Assembly (NCBI RefSeq): GCF_026914285.1
Contig: NZ_CP113864.1
Span: forward strand, 967,501 to 1,031,500
Length of the DNA: 64,000 bases
Direction: 5' to 3'
Source of the DNA: Caldicellulosiruptor naganoensis
Lineage (GTDB): Bacteria; Bacillota; Thermoanaerobacteria; Caldicellulosiruptorales; Caldicellulosiruptoraceae
The position numbers and the translations under genes were made by a program. Under the pieces are notes generated by a model that had not been told where the DNA came from, did no database searches, and saw only the letters and a list, made by a program, of their open reading frames with translations. How positions within the stretch are numbered: position 1 is the stretch's first letter; the number at the start of each line of letters is the position of its first letter. This document shows, piece after piece, positions 55,007 to 63,958 of the stretch.

Positions 55007-56710
55007 ATGTTTGTCAAAATAACTAATGCTGGCGGTTACCAGTATGTTAGATTAGTCGAAAACTATCGTGAAAATGGCAAGGTAAAACAAAGAGTGTTAT
55101 TTAATTTTGGTAGACTTGATCTTCTCAAAAGTGATCCTGCTTTTAAAAACATTGTAAAAAAACTATCCGACATTGTTGAAAAAACAACTACTGGAAATAC
55201 AAAAGCTGTTACTATTGAATCTGAAGAGGATGTATCGGATGCAGTTATAAAAAATTGGGGATACATTGTATTCAGAAAGTTATGGGAAGAACTTGAAATA
55301 GATAAGTTTTCAAAAGAGAAAGCAACAAAAGGGAGAAAGATAAAATTTGATGTAGACAAAGTAAGTTTTTTAATGACCATACAGAGATTGATAGAACCTA
55401 TGAGCAAACTAAGAACTTATCATCAGAGAAATAAATATTTTGGATTTGAAGAGGATATAGATTTAAATCAGTTGTACAGGTGTTTAGATTTTCTTGACAG
55501 TATAAAAGAAGATTTAGAGACGTATCTGTATCAGAAAAATAGGGATTTATTTAAGATGGTAGTTGATGTAGTTTTTTATGACGTGACGACAATATACTTT
55601 GAGAGTTGTAGAGCCGATGAACTTAAAAATTTTGGTTTTAGCAAAGACAACAAGATAAATGAAGTACAGGTTGTGTTAGGGCTTTTGGTAGACAAAGAAG
55701 GCAGGCCGATAGGTTATGAACTTTTTCCTGGCAATACAATAGATAGCAAAACAATGGTAAAGATACTGAGGAAACTGAAAGAAAAATTTAGTATAGATAA
55801 GATAGTGATAGTAGCAGACAAAGGGCTCAACAGCAGATTAAATTTAAAGATGATAAAAGAAGCGGGATACGATTATATAGTAGCAAGCAGATTAAAGAAT
55901 GCAAGTAAAGAAATTTTAGATGAAGTATTTGAGCAAGAAGGATATAAAAGGCTTGATGGAAAAAGTTGTTTGAATGCTGAAGAAATTTATGGAGATGAAT
56001 TCAAATATAAGGTATTGGAAAGAACAAATGTTATCAAGGATGAAGAGTGTAAAGAGTTTAAAATAGAAGAGAGACTGATAATAACCTATTCAAGCAAGAG
56101 AGCTAAGAAAGACAAAGAAGACAGAGAGAGATTGGTATCAAAAGCCAAAGAGCTTTTAGAGAACAAAGGAAGTATAACAGCCTTAGAGAAAAAAGGTGCG
56201 AGGAAATATTTGAAGAAGAAATCAAAGTCAGAAGAATATGTATTGGATGAGGAAGCGATAAAACGAGATGAGAAGTTTGACGGTTACTATGCAATACAAA
56301 CGAGCAAAAAGGATATGGATGTAGAAGAAGTTTTAGGAGCATATCACGATTTATGGAAGATAGAACAGTCTTTCAGAGTAATGAAAAGCTGTTTAGAAGT
56401 ACGACCGATATATCACTTTACAGAAAGCAGAATAAAAGGACATTTTGTGATATGTTTTTTGGCATTTTTATTACAGAGGACATTGGAATATATTTTGAGG
56501 AAAAAAGGTAAAGGAATAAGTAGTGAAGGGATAATGGAAGCAATAGATTCAATGAATTTTATTGAAATAGAGATAAAAGGGAAGAAATATTTGATAAAGC
56601 AAAGGACAGAAGGAGGAGCTGGAGATATACTGAATGTGATGAAGATAAAGGGGCCAAAAAATTTCATCACATATGAGGAAGGCTTAGAATTTATTGGTAT
56701 TAGCAAATGA
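55007..56710 (+). CDS. IS1634-family transposase, copy 2
   Basis: This encodes 567 residues from ATG 55007 (TGAGGAG upstream), uninterrupted, with the same catalytic segments as copy 1 (VDVVFYDVTTIYFES, VIVADKGLNSRLNL, DLWKIEQSFRVMKS). Differences concentrate in the first 130 residues and around residue 300-340 (for example EQEGYKRLDGKSCLNAEE). Both proteins look functional, so either could mobilise either element. Confidence 0.92.
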   Translation: MFVKITNAGGYQYVRLVENYRENGKVKQRVLFNFGRLDLLKSDPAFKNIVKKLSDIVEKTTTGNTKAVTIESEEDVSDAVIKNWGYIVFRKLWEELEIDKFSKEKATKGRKIKFDVDKVSFLMTIQRLIEPMSKLRTYHQRNKYFGFEEDIDLNQLYRCLDFLDSIKEDLETYLYQKNRDLFKMVVDVVFYDVTTIYFESCRADELKNFGFSKDNKINEVQVVLGLLVDKEGRPIGYELFPGNTIDSKTMVKILRKLKEKFSIDKIVIVADKGLNSRLNLKMIKEAGYDYIVASRLKNASKEILDEVFEQEGYKRLDGKSCLNAEEIYGDEFKYKVLERTNVIKDEECKEFKIEERLIITYSSKRAKKDKEDRERLVSKAKELLENKGSITALEKKGARKYLKKKSKSEEYVLDEEAIKRDEKFDGYYAIQTSKKDMDVEEVLGAYHDLWKIEQSFRVMKSCLEVRPIYHFTESRIKGHFVICFLAFLLQRTLEYILRKKGKGISSEGIMEAIDSMNFIEIEIKGKKYLIKQRTEGGAGDILNVMKIKGPKNFITYEEGLEFIGISK

Positions 56711-56715
56711 TGTAG

Positions 56716-56743
56716 TGACAAAATTGAGGTCCATATTTTGTCA
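56716..56743. terminator. hairpin just inside the right end of IS copy 2
   Basis: TGACAAAAT and ATTTTGTCA form the same nine-base stem as in copy 1, a few bases behind the transposase stop. Confidence 0.5.
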
Positions 56744-56898
56744 ATCCCAGTCCCCCCAAGCTTTTTGAGTTTCAAACTGACAAAGTCAAGAGTATTTTAT
56801 TTATTGCATCGATACAGTCAATAGTCAATGTTTTGCTTTTTATTTTTTTTAAATGTAAAATTGTTGTGAAAAAAATTTTTAAATGCTGAGGTGAAAGT

Positions 56899-57453
56899 AT
56901 GGGCAGAAATACTAAGTTTTGGATATTTGCAGGGTTACTTGCTGCAGCTGTTTTTGTTTTGACATTTGCAATTAAAATACCACTTTTAACAGGATACTTT
57001 AATATTGGTGATGTTATCATTATGATCGCATCCATTTTATTTGGTAAAGGCATTGGATTTTTGGCTGGTTCTTTTGGATCTGCTTTGGCAGATTTAGCAG
57101 CTGGGTATCTTATCTATGCTCCTTTTACATTTATTATTAAAGGTTTGGAAGGCTATTTTTGTGGTCTTATATTTGAAAAATTAGGAAAAGATAAAAAACA
57201 AAATCTTGGTTTTATTATTTCAAGCGTGGTTAGTGGCATTTGGATGGCAGTGGGATATTTTTTAGCAGAAGGTTTTGTGTTAAAATATCTTTCATCAGCA
57301 TTAAATGTTAATAGAGACCTTCAGTTTGGTTTCAAAACTGCCCTTGTAAATTTTCCGTTTAATTTGCTTCAGGGAATTTTGTCTGCTGTAGTTGCTGTAA
57401 TATTGATTGTTCCGCTTTATAAGAATAAATTTATTGGGAAGATGAGAGTTTGA
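56899..57453 (+). CDS. ECF transporter S component
   Basis: This encodes 184 residues from ATG 56899 (TGAGGTGAAAG upstream). Six hydrophobic helices and the pattern PLLTGYFNIGDVIIMIASIL then FGKGIGFLAGSFGSALADL fit substrate-capture proteins of energy-coupling-factor vitamin importers (riboflavin/HMP-type). The shared EcfA and EcfT modules are not in this window. The substrate is not readable from sequence, and I see no riboswitch in the about 108 bases between the IS and the start. The gene overlaps the next one at TTGA. Confidence 0.82.
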   Translation: MGRNTKFWIFAGLLAAAVFVLTFAIKIPLLTGYFNIGDVIIMIASILFGKGIGFLAGSFGSALADLAAGYLIYAPFTFIIKGLEGYFCGLIFEKLGKDKKQNLGFIISSVVSGIWMAVGYFLAEGFVLKYLSSALNVNRDLQFGFKTALVNFPFNLLQGILSAVVAVILIVPLYKNKFIGKMRV

Positions 57454-58202
57454 GATATTTAAAATTTCCTCATCTGCCAAGCAGTAAAGTAACCCATGTT
57501 TTGCTTGATAAAAGAGCATATAATAAGACAGTCTACTTATTAGAAGACTCTAAGATAAATATAATCTTTTGCGAGAAGTCAGATGATGTATATGATGCTA
57601 TATCTTCTCATCCGGATATATTTTATTTTCATTATGAAAATAATTTGATTTTTGCCGCTCCCAACTCACCAGAAAAAACCACTCGAGAACTTTGTAAGCT
57701 GGGGTTCAATATAATATTTGGTGAGAAAAATGTATCTGAGAAGTATCCTGAGGACATTGGATATAATTTGGCAAGAATTGGGGAGTATGTCTTTCACAAT
57801 TTTGAATTTACTGATAGAATTATCTTGAGACACATTGAAAAGGATAATCTCAAAAAAATACAAATAAATCAGGGGTATGCAAAATGCTCAATATTAATTG
57901 TAAATCAAAGCGCTATTATTACCTCAGACAAGAAAATTTATAGAAAAGCACTTGGGCAAGGCATTGATGCACTTTTGATAGTACCCGGGTTTATAAAGTT
58001 AGAAGGTTTAAACTACGGTTTTATTGGTGGTTGTGGTGGGCTGATTGACAGAGATGTCTTAGTTTTTAACGGCGATATAGCAAAGCACCCAGATTATGAA
58101 AAAATAAAAGAGTTTCTAAAAAAGCATAAAGTTGAGTATTTGTGTGCAGAAGGTTTTGAGCTTTCAGATATAGGTTCAATCATTCCTTTGTGTCAGCAGT
58201 AA
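57450..58202 (+). CDS. putative GME-fold protein (DUF6873-like), unknown function
   Basis: This encodes 250 residues from TTG 57450, overlapping the S-component stop, so translation is likely coupled. The repeated alpha-beta organisation and the segments YHFHYENNL-like (here FYFHYENNLIFAAPN), GYAKCSILIVNQSAIITSDK and GLNYGFIGGCGGLIDRDVLV resemble proteins annotated as guanidino-group-modifying-enzyme fold. The GGCGGLI segment contains a Cys that could be catalytic, but I cannot identify the full triad. The tight coupling to a vitamin importer suggests substrate processing or salvage, which is inference only. Confidence 0.55.
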   Translation: MRYLKFPHLPSSKVTHVLLDKRAYNKTVYLLEDSKINIIFCEKSDDVYDAISSHPDIFYFHYENNLIFAAPNSPEKTTRELCKLGFNIIFGEKNVSEKYPEDIGYNLARIGEYVFHNFEFTDRIILRHIEKDNLKKIQINQGYAKCSILIVNQSAIITSDKKIYRKALGQGIDALLIVPGFIKLEGLNYGFIGGCGGLIDRDVLVFNGDIAKHPDYEKIKEFLKKHKVEYLCAEGFELSDIGSIIPLCQQ

Positions 58203-58291
58203 AAAAAGAGCATACTTAAAAAAGTGTTTTGGGGGTATATTTATTATAGTTCCTTTTCTCAGAGAATATTTTTAGCTGGGATGTGACAGAT

Positions 58292-59185
58292 ATGCAAATA
58301 TTGAGTTTGGGAGTGGCAGAAGAACCCTTCTTTGTATATAGCAGCTTGAAAAAGCAATTTGATGAACTTGAAAATTTAAAAGGACTTTCAATAGAGCAAA
58401 AACAAAGTGGGGAAATAACTTTTTATGGAATATTTTTGAGTGATGAGGAGATAAAGAAAAACCTTGATTTGCACAAATATGAAAGAATAAAATATTTTAT
58501 TGCAGCAGCAATATGCAATGTGATAGTTGAGTATACTCAGGAAAAACTTATTGGTAAACTGATAGAAGAAAATTACTATTTTTTAGATAATATAGAAAAA
58601 GAAAAAATCTTATATGAAAGCAAGAAAAAAGTGAATGAAGTAATTGAAAGTAATGGCTTTTCAAATGTGAAATATGAGATAATTAAAAAAATTTTAGACT
58701 TTCTTGATTCTAACTTTGAATTCAATTTTGAGGGATTTTTGACTTTCAGACTGAAGGAATATCTCAAAATTATCGAAAATATTATTGAAGATGTAGCTAA
58801 TAAATACTTTTTTGAAAGAGAATATATCCAATTTGTAAACCTGTTGAGATATTTTGTAGGTATTCAAAATGCAAAAATAGATTTGGTTCACGTCCTGCCA
58901 GATGAAAAAGCGTATATCTTATATGATAAAGAATTTAAAGAGATAAAAGATGAATTTTTTGAGATGTTATCTAAAAATTTAAGGTTAAATCTGAGTAAGG
59001 AAGATATTTTACTCAGCAGACTTATTTCTCTTTCACCGCGGCAAGTTATCTTTCACAAACATGGTGATGTAGGCTTTTCTCAGGACATTTTAGAGATGCT
59101 TTCTCTTCTATTTGAAGATAGAATTCATTTTTGTGACGAATGTGAGATTAAAAACTCAAAGACTGTACCCAAAAGTGAGGAATAA
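58292..59185 (+). CDS. ytxC: YtxC-like sporulation protein
   Basis: This encodes about 297 residues from ATG 58292; a GTG at 58283 is an alternative, and the ribosome site is weak in both cases. It is Lys/Glu/Ile-rich and mostly helical, without membrane segments, with the family blocks YERIKYFIAAAICNVIVEY, FLTFRLKEYLKIIENIIEDV and the C-terminal DILLSRLISLSPRQVIFHKH. YtxC proteins are known from spore formers and have no assigned biochemical role. Unlike the sporulation genes at 28-36 kb, this one has no lesion. Confidence 0.8.
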   Translation: MQILSLGVAEEPFFVYSSLKKQFDELENLKGLSIEQKQSGEITFYGIFLSDEEIKKNLDLHKYERIKYFIAAAICNVIVEYTQEKLIGKLIEENYYFLDNIEKEKILYESKKKVNEVIESNGFSNVKYEIIKKILDFLDSNFEFNFEGFLTFRLKEYLKIIENIIEDVANKYFFEREYIQFVNLLRYFVGIQNAKIDLVHVLPDEKAYILYDKEFKEIKDEFFEMLSKNLRLNLSKEDILLSRLISLSPRQVIFHKHGDVGFSQDILEMLSLLFEDRIHFCDECEIKNSKTVPKSEE

Positions 59186-59201
59186 ATCCTCACTTTTTTG
59201 T
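59171..59201 (+). terminator. rho-independent terminator overlapping the ytxC stop
   Basis: AAAAGTGAGGA (59171-59181) pairs with TCCTCACTTTT (59187-59197), and T's continue to 59199 before GTTTTT. The ytxC stop codon sits in the loop. Confidence 0.85.
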
Positions 59202-59218
59202 TTTTAAAACAAAACAAG

Positions 59219-59247
59219 TTTACTTCAATTATTTAAAGTGATATAAT
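59219..59247 (+). promoter_or_regulatory. promoter of yerC and the RNA methyltransferase
   Basis: TTTACT (59219-59224), 17 bases, perfect TATAAT (59242-59247), about 37 bases upstream of yerC. Confidence 0.7.
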
Positions 59248-59283
59248 TTTGAAGGAATATCCTCAAAAGAGGTGTAAAAAGGG

Positions 59284-59595
59284 ATGAATCAAAAGCTTAA
59301 AAATGAAATGACAGACCATCTTTTTGAGGCAATACTTGAGCTAAAGTCCATAGAAGAGTGTTATAACTTTTTTGAGGATTTATGTACTGTAAGGGAGATA
59401 CAAGAACTTTCACAAAGATTTGAAGTGGCAAAGCTGTTGTTTGAAGGTGCAAAATATAGTGAGATAACCAAAAAAACAGGAGCTTCACCTGCAACTATAA
59501 GTAGAGTGAATAGATGTTTGAATTATGGAGCAGATGGATATAAAACTGTATTAGAGAGGATAAAACAAAAAACGAGATTGGATGAGAAAAAGTGA
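59284..59595 (+). CDS. yerC: YerC/YecD-family TrpR-related protein
   Basis: This encodes 103 residues from ATG 59284. It has the TrpR-like helix-turn-helix: DLCTVREIQELSQRFEVAKL then YSEITKKTGASPATISRVNRCL. Proteins of this group resemble the tryptophan repressor fold but lack known tryptophan control in Firmicutes; targets are unknown. Its stop overlaps the start of the methyltransferase gene. Confidence 0.9.
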   Translation: MNQKLKNEMTDHLFEAILELKSIEECYNFFEDLCTVREIQELSQRFEVAKLLFEGAKYSEITKKTGASPATISRVNRCLNYGADGYKTVLERIKQKTRLDEKK

Positions 59596-60707
59596 TAGAA
59601 CTTTTTATTGCAATGCCTTTAGGAGTTGAAAGTGTTACAAAAGAAGAACTAATAAGATTAGGATATAAAAACTTGAAAGTTGAGAATGGAAAGATATTTG
59701 TGGAGGCAGAGTTAGAAGATATTCCAAAGCTTAACATAAATTTGAGGTCTGCAAACAGGATTTTTGCTGTTCTTAGAAAGTTTAGAGCAGAGAGTTTTGA
59801 TGACCTTTTTGAAGGCGTTTATAGCTTTGAATGGCAGGATATTCTTCCTAACGATGCAAAGATTTTAGTTACTGGCAGGTCAGAGAACTCAAAGCTTTTT
59901 AGTATAAGAAGTTGCCAGTCAGTAACAAAGAAAGCCATAGTTGAAAAATTAAAGAAAAGCTACAATGTATCGTGGCTTGAGGAAACAGGAAATCTTTATA
60001 AGATTGAAATTGCTCTTTTAAGTGATATTGCATATGTACTTTTTGACACAACTGGAGAGTCTTTGCATAAAAGAGGATATAGAAAGCTTCAATCAGTTGC
60101 ACCTTTAAAAGAAAACATAGCGGCCACAATGGTTATTTTAAGTAGATGGAGACCTCAGCAAGAGGTTTTATGGGATCCCTTTTGTGGTTCTGGGACAATT
60201 CCTATTGAGGCAGCTATGATTGCTAAAAATATTGCACCAGGTTTGAATAGGACATTCTTAGCTGAGCAAAATAGTTTTGTTTCTCAAGATTTATGGAACA
60301 AGGCAAGACTTGTTGCCATTGAAAAAATTGATTATAACAGTAAATTTAATATTTTAGCTTCTGACATAGATGAAAAAATGATTTATATTGCAAAGACCAA
60401 TGCAAAAGCTGCGGGGCTTGAAAAGGATATAAAATTCTTTAGAGCAGATGGCAGAAAAATCAAAAAATCTTCGGACAAAGGCATAATTATTACAAATCCA
60501 CCTTATGGAGAGAGGATAGATAGTATTGACATTTTTAATCTTTATAGGGATTTTGGAAAATGTCTAAGAGATTTTAGGGGTTGGAGATTTTTTATTTTAT
60601 CTGGCTATGATAAGTTTGAAAAAGCGTTTGGCAGAAAGGCAGACAAAAATAGAAAACTTTACAATGGAAAGATTAAAACTTACCTTTATTTTTATATTCA
60701 AGTATGA
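59592..60707 (+). CDS. THUMP-domain class I SAM-dependent RNA methyltransferase (RlmL/YpsC-like)
   Basis: This encodes 371 residues from GTG 59592. An N-terminal THUMP RNA-binding domain (about 45-150) is followed by a Rossmann methyltransferase domain with the SAM-contact VLWDPFCGSGTIPIEAAMIA, ILASDIDEKMIYIAKTNAKA, and the catalytic ITNPPYGERI motif of N-methyltransferases. The family installs N2-methylguanosine in 23S rRNA; the exact position is unproven here. A short coupling to yerC via GTGA is conserved in several clostridia by my recollection. Confidence 0.9.
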   Translation: MIELFIAMPLGVESVTKEELIRLGYKNLKVENGKIFVEAELEDIPKLNINLRSANRIFAVLRKFRAESFDDLFEGVYSFEWQDILPNDAKILVTGRSENSKLFSIRSCQSVTKKAIVEKLKKSYNVSWLEETGNLYKIEIALLSDIAYVLFDTTGESLHKRGYRKLQSVAPLKENIAATMVILSRWRPQQEVLWDPFCGSGTIPIEAAMIAKNIAPGLNRTFLAEQNSFVSQDLWNKARLVAIEKIDYNSKFNILASDIDEKMIYIAKTNAKAAGLEKDIKFFRADGRKIKKSSDKGIIITNPPYGERIDSIDIFNLYRDFGKCLRDFRGWRFFILSGYDKFEKAFGRKADKNRKLYNGKIKTYLYFYIQV

Positions 60708-60857
60708 TAAAATGAAAAACCTCCATAATTTATTTCTGATGAGCGCAAAGCAAAAATGAGTGACAAGTAATGTTAAAGGGCTAAGAGGTTGAAATAAGGA
60801 TTTTAAAACTTGCTCAGAATCAGTAAGAAACCAGAGTGTACATAGTGATAAGAACCT

Positions 60858-60900
60858 AAAAGGGCTGCAGCTTCTTTTAAATTGATATGCAGCCCTTTTT
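60858..60900. terminator. bidirectional terminator between convergent genes
   Basis: AAAAGGGCTGCA (60858-60869) pairs perfectly with TGCAGCCCTTTT, with A and T tracts on both sides, serving the methyltransferase and the minus-strand secreted protein. Confidence 0.88.
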
Positions 60901-60905
60901 GACTT

Positions 60906-62780
60906 TTATTCATTATCTTTTTTCTTAAACTTTTCTAAATCTTCATTGACAAATTTCATATTCAGTTTAGAGAAGTTTACTTTGTCAATTTTGATTGTAT
61001 TTATTGACTTTGTAAAATCGTCTAATGTAACACTATTCCAATAAAGAACAGGCACAGATAAATCAATAGTGTAGTAGTACTGCTTATACTTTATCATGTA
61101 TATTACCCTGTTTTGGAGGTTTAAGAAATTAAAGTCTCGGTTAAGATTTCCTTTTGCTAAGTCAGATAATTTGCTTAGGTTGTATACATAAGTGAATTTG
61201 TAAATTGTAAGTTCACCAGTTGAGTACTTTTGAAGGCTCATATCAGCTGTTTTACTTTTATATTCATTGCTTTCAATCCAAGGTTGCATAGTATTTTTTA
61301 TGATTTTCTCAGCTGGATCAAGATTGATACCCCCGTTTATTGTTAAAGTTGAATATGGTGTATTGTAAAGCATAATTGTTTCAACATCGGATATTCCTTG
61401 AGAAATTGGAAAAGTAGATGCATTTATTACTTGAGTGTAATAACTGTAGTAATAGTATGGAATATTTGTTTTATAGTCTTTGGATATATTCATTTCAAAT
61501 GGTGCTTTGTTGAGCTTTACAGTTTTAAAAGTACTTTGTGGTTTTAAGTCACCTGTCCAAAGTATAGAATCGAGGTATTTACTCTTTGTCGGTATTGGCC
61601 TAAATGAATTTATAATCCTGTCATACTTTTGTTTATCTTTCTTATATTTATCCTCTCTAACATAAAGCTTCACGAAATATTTGTTGTTATTGAAGTCCAC
61701 ATACATTCTTTTTTCAATAAAACTTTTTTGAAGGCTTTTTCTAACATTGAGCTTAAAGAGTTTGGCTTTTGCACCGTTTATATTTAAAGCCTTAGAAGAA
61801 GTTATCTTGCAAAGAGATTTATTATAAAGCTTCACATTTTTCATCTCAAGTTCAACCCATTTGTCAAAACTTGCATTTGAATTAGCAACAAAACTGACAG
61901 AGAGGTATTCGTCATACTCTTGCTGCTCGACTTGTGATGGTGTTGTAACCACATCTTGCTGTTTTTGAGTATTTAACCCCATTTCTTCGTCTGTATAAAG
62001 TGGTGCAAAAGACTGAGTTGATGAGTTATATTCAAAATTGTAAATATCGGTTGACTTCCAGTAAGGTGGCAGGTCAATCTGCCAGCCGTAACTTGTATTT
62101 TTATGAACTCTCCAGCTTGTTACGTTGTCTGCTAAATCCTTTATATTAGGATTTTTTGAATCAAACCGAAGTTCAAATGAATCAGCTATTTTGTACAGAA
62201 GGTTTTTGTGTTCGGTATAGAAATTTAGGTCCATGCTGATAGTGAGTCTGTAAATATAGTTATATTTTTTATTCTTGCTAAGGTAAATTCGCGTAAGATT
62301 AAAATTACCAGAACTTTCTTCTTCATCTACAAAAACGTAAAAAGAATCTGTATAGACACTTGTGATTTCGATGTACTCTTGCCCATTTTTATCTTTACCT
62401 TTTTTCAACGAATATATTTTAGAAACCGAGCCATAATTATTTATAATGTCTGAGCCGTACAACAAAATTTCATCTAAGGAAGAAAAGCCTTCTTTGTTTG
62501 GAATTGCTTCAACGCTTATATTTGCTTTATAACTGCTGCTTGACATTGAAAAATAACTTCCTTTTGGGTCTTTGTTAATATAAGCATCTTGGGGCATGTA
62601 TATTGACCAGTTGTAGATACTATTTCCAACTCTATTTTTGTTGACATCATCTTTTGAAAAAACTGTGTAAAAGTCGATAACTCCATCGTCATCTTGAGCA
62701 TAACTCAAAAAAGTAGTTGAAGATATGATAAAAGTAACAATAAGTAAAGCTGTAAAAAACCTTTTTAATTTCGCCACCAT
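60906..62780 (-). CDS. large secreted protein of unknown function
   Basis: This encodes 624 residues from ATG 62778-62780 (GAGGATGG upstream). A clear signal peptide (KRFFTALLIVTFIISSTTFL then SYAQ) precedes three related-looking beta-rich segments of about 170-200 residues, each with a Trp or Phe plus Pro entry (WSIYMPQDAY, WQIDLPPYWK, FEMNISKDYK), reminiscent of PsbP-like or substrate-coat modules. I do not recognise a named family. It is directly downstream of an HtrA-type protease on the same strand (22 bases apart), so it may be a client or partner of it. The Gln/Thr-rich insert near 265-285 separates modules. Confidence 0.75.
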   Translation of the reverse strand: MVAKLKRFFTALLIVTFIISSTTFLSYAQDDDGVIDFYTVFSKDDVNKNRVGNSIYNWSIYMPQDAYINKDPKGSYFSMSSSSYKANISVEAIPNKEGFSSLDEILLYGSDIINNYGSVSKIYSLKKGKDKNGQEYIEITSVYTDSFYVFVDEEESSGNFNLTRIYLSKNKKYNYIYRLTISMDLNFYTEHKNLLYKIADSFELRFDSKNPNIKDLADNVTSWRVHKNTSYGWQIDLPPYWKSTDIYNFEYNSSTQSFAPLYTDEEMGLNTQKQQDVVTTPSQVEQQEYDEYLSVSFVANSNASFDKWVELEMKNVKLYNKSLCKITSSKALNINGAKAKLFKLNVRKSLQKSFIEKRMYVDFNNNKYFVKLYVREDKYKKDKQKYDRIINSFRPIPTKSKYLDSILWTGDLKPQSTFKTVKLNKAPFEMNISKDYKTNIPYYYYSYYTQVINASTFPISQGISDVETIMLYNTPYSTLTINGGINLDPAEKIIKNTMQPWIESNEYKSKTADMSLQKYSTGELTIYKFTYVYNLSKLSDLAKGNLNRDFNFLNLQNRVIYMIKYKQYYYTIDLSVPVLYWNSVTLDDFTKSINTIKIDKVNFSKLNMKFVNEDLEKFKKKDNE

Positions 62781-62802
62781 TAAATACCATCCTCTCTATA
62801 TT

Positions 62803-63915
62803 TTATTTATTTTCTGGATATTCTTTTAAAACTACTTCTTTTTCAATTATCTTTCCATTCCTCTTTATTTTAAGCTTTACCTTATCTCCGGGAAGGTACC
62901 TCATCAGAAGCTGATTGTATTCTGCAATTGAATTAACAGAATAATTGTCAATTGAGACAAGTATATCGTTTTCTTGAACAAATCCTTTTAAAGGGCTATC
63001 TTCTTTTACATCAATTATTTTCAGTCCAAGTGTAGAGGGCAAGCCAACAATAGAAAGCCAGCTGTCTTCAAATTCAAGTCCTAGGTAACATCTTCTTATT
63101 TTCCCAAATTTTTTATAATGATCCAGAAAATAAAGAATATTTTCAGCAGGAATTGCAAAATTAATTCCCTGAAAATATTCAATACCTAAGGTATTTATGC
63201 CAACCAGCTTTCCTTGCATGTTTACAAGAGGACCTCCACTATTTCCGGGATTTATAGCTGCATCTGTTTGCAAGAATGTATAGGATTCATCCACTGGTCT
63301 GTTGAGGCCACTGATTATTCCTTTTGTTACGCTGTTTTGCCAACCTAAGAAAAGTGGAGTTCCAATTGCTAATACCTCTTGCCCAACTTTTATGTTTTTA
63401 GGATTTTCAATTTCAATTGGGTTTAAATTTGTACGGTTAACTTTCAAAATAGCCAAATCTATGTCTTTGTTTCTATACAATACTGTTGCTTTATATGCTT
63501 TAGCATCATAAAAAATCACATAAGGTTGTTTCATGTCTTCTACAACATGGTTGTTTGTGAGAATTAAACCGTTTTTGTCAATGACAACACCAGACCCGTG
63601 CGTAAGCCCTGCAGGTATCTTGCTGTAATAGAAGTCCTCTGCTTTTATTTTTTTGCTGTCACCAATTATCGCTACAACAGATTTGTTAACTTTATCAATT
63701 ACTTCGCTTACAGATAAGTCCTTTTTTTGAATGATCACTCCATCTTGGAATTTTACATAATCAAAACCGAAAAAATCTTTCAAAGAGTCCAAATCCACAT
63801 ACAGTTTGCCATCAATTACTTTTGGAGTTACTTTAATTGACTGAGCAAATACCACGTTGGAAATGAGCGAAAAGACAATAAAAACAACAATATACATCTT
63901 ACATAGCTTCTTCAT
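62803..63915 (-). CDS. secreted trypsin-like serine protease (HtrA/DegP family) with N-terminal stalk domain
   Basis: This encodes 370 residues from ATG 63913-63915 (GGGAGG upstream). Signal peptide (about 5-25), then a short copper-amine-oxidase-N-like module (KVIDGKLYVDLDSLKDFFGF), the protease domain with His123 (LTNNHVVED), Asp153 (NKDIDLAILKV) and Ser226 (AINPGNSGGPL), and a C-terminal PDZ domain (about 285-365; VQENDILVSIDNYSVNS). HtrA proteases act in envelope protein quality control. The N-terminal module in place of a membrane anchor plus linker is unusual and may bind the S-layer or cell wall. Confidence 0.92.
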   Translation of the reverse strand: MKKLCKMYIVVFIVFSLISNVVFAQSIKVTPKVIDGKLYVDLDSLKDFFGFDYVKFQDGVIIQKKDLSVSEVIDKVNKSVVAIIGDSKKIKAEDFYYSKIPAGLTHGSGVVIDKNGLILTNNHVVEDMKQPYVIFYDAKAYKATVLYRNKDIDLAILKVNRTNLNPIEIENPKNIKVGQEVLAIGTPLFLGWQNSVTKGIISGLNRPVDESYTFLQTDAAINPGNSGGPLVNMQGKLVGINTLGIEYFQGINFAIPAENILYFLDHYKKFGKIRRCYLGLEFEDSWLSIVGLPSTLGLKIIDVKEDSPLKGFVQENDILVSIDNYSVNSIAEYNQLLMRYLPGDKVKLKIKRNGKIIEKEVVLKEYPENK

Positions 63916-63952
63916 TATAAAACCTCCCGTGCATAGATTTGTTACTATCTAA

Positions 63953-63958
63953 TTATAA
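63953..63958 (-). promoter_or_regulatory. possible -10 box of the HtrA-type gene
   Basis: The minus strand reads TATAAT at 63953-63958, about 40 bases upstream of the start. No convincing -35 box is visible at 16-18 bases, so this is tentative. Confidence 0.35.

Larger units (their letters stand above)
54809..56790 (+). mobile_element. IS1634-family insertion sequence, copy 2 (1,982 bp)
   Basis: It has the same 16-base terminal inverted repeats, length and orientation as copy 1, with scattered substitutions and no visible indel in length. It sits between the MCP terminator and the ECF S-component gene. No perfect target duplication adjoins it; ATCGATACAGT appears on both sides (54775-54785 and 56808-56818) within a longer imperfect repeat. 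The two copies bracket 26.9 kb in direct orientation. Confidence 0.93.

Noticed and set aside
56791-56898. Vitamin riboswitch before the ECF S component
   Set aside because: The gap is short, very AT-rich, lacks conserved riboswitch cores and contains IS-flanking sequence.
60737-60790. Possible hammerhead ribozyme (CTGATGAG near 60737)
   Set aside because: The conserved GAAA after stem II is missing and the flanking stems cannot be formed convincingly.
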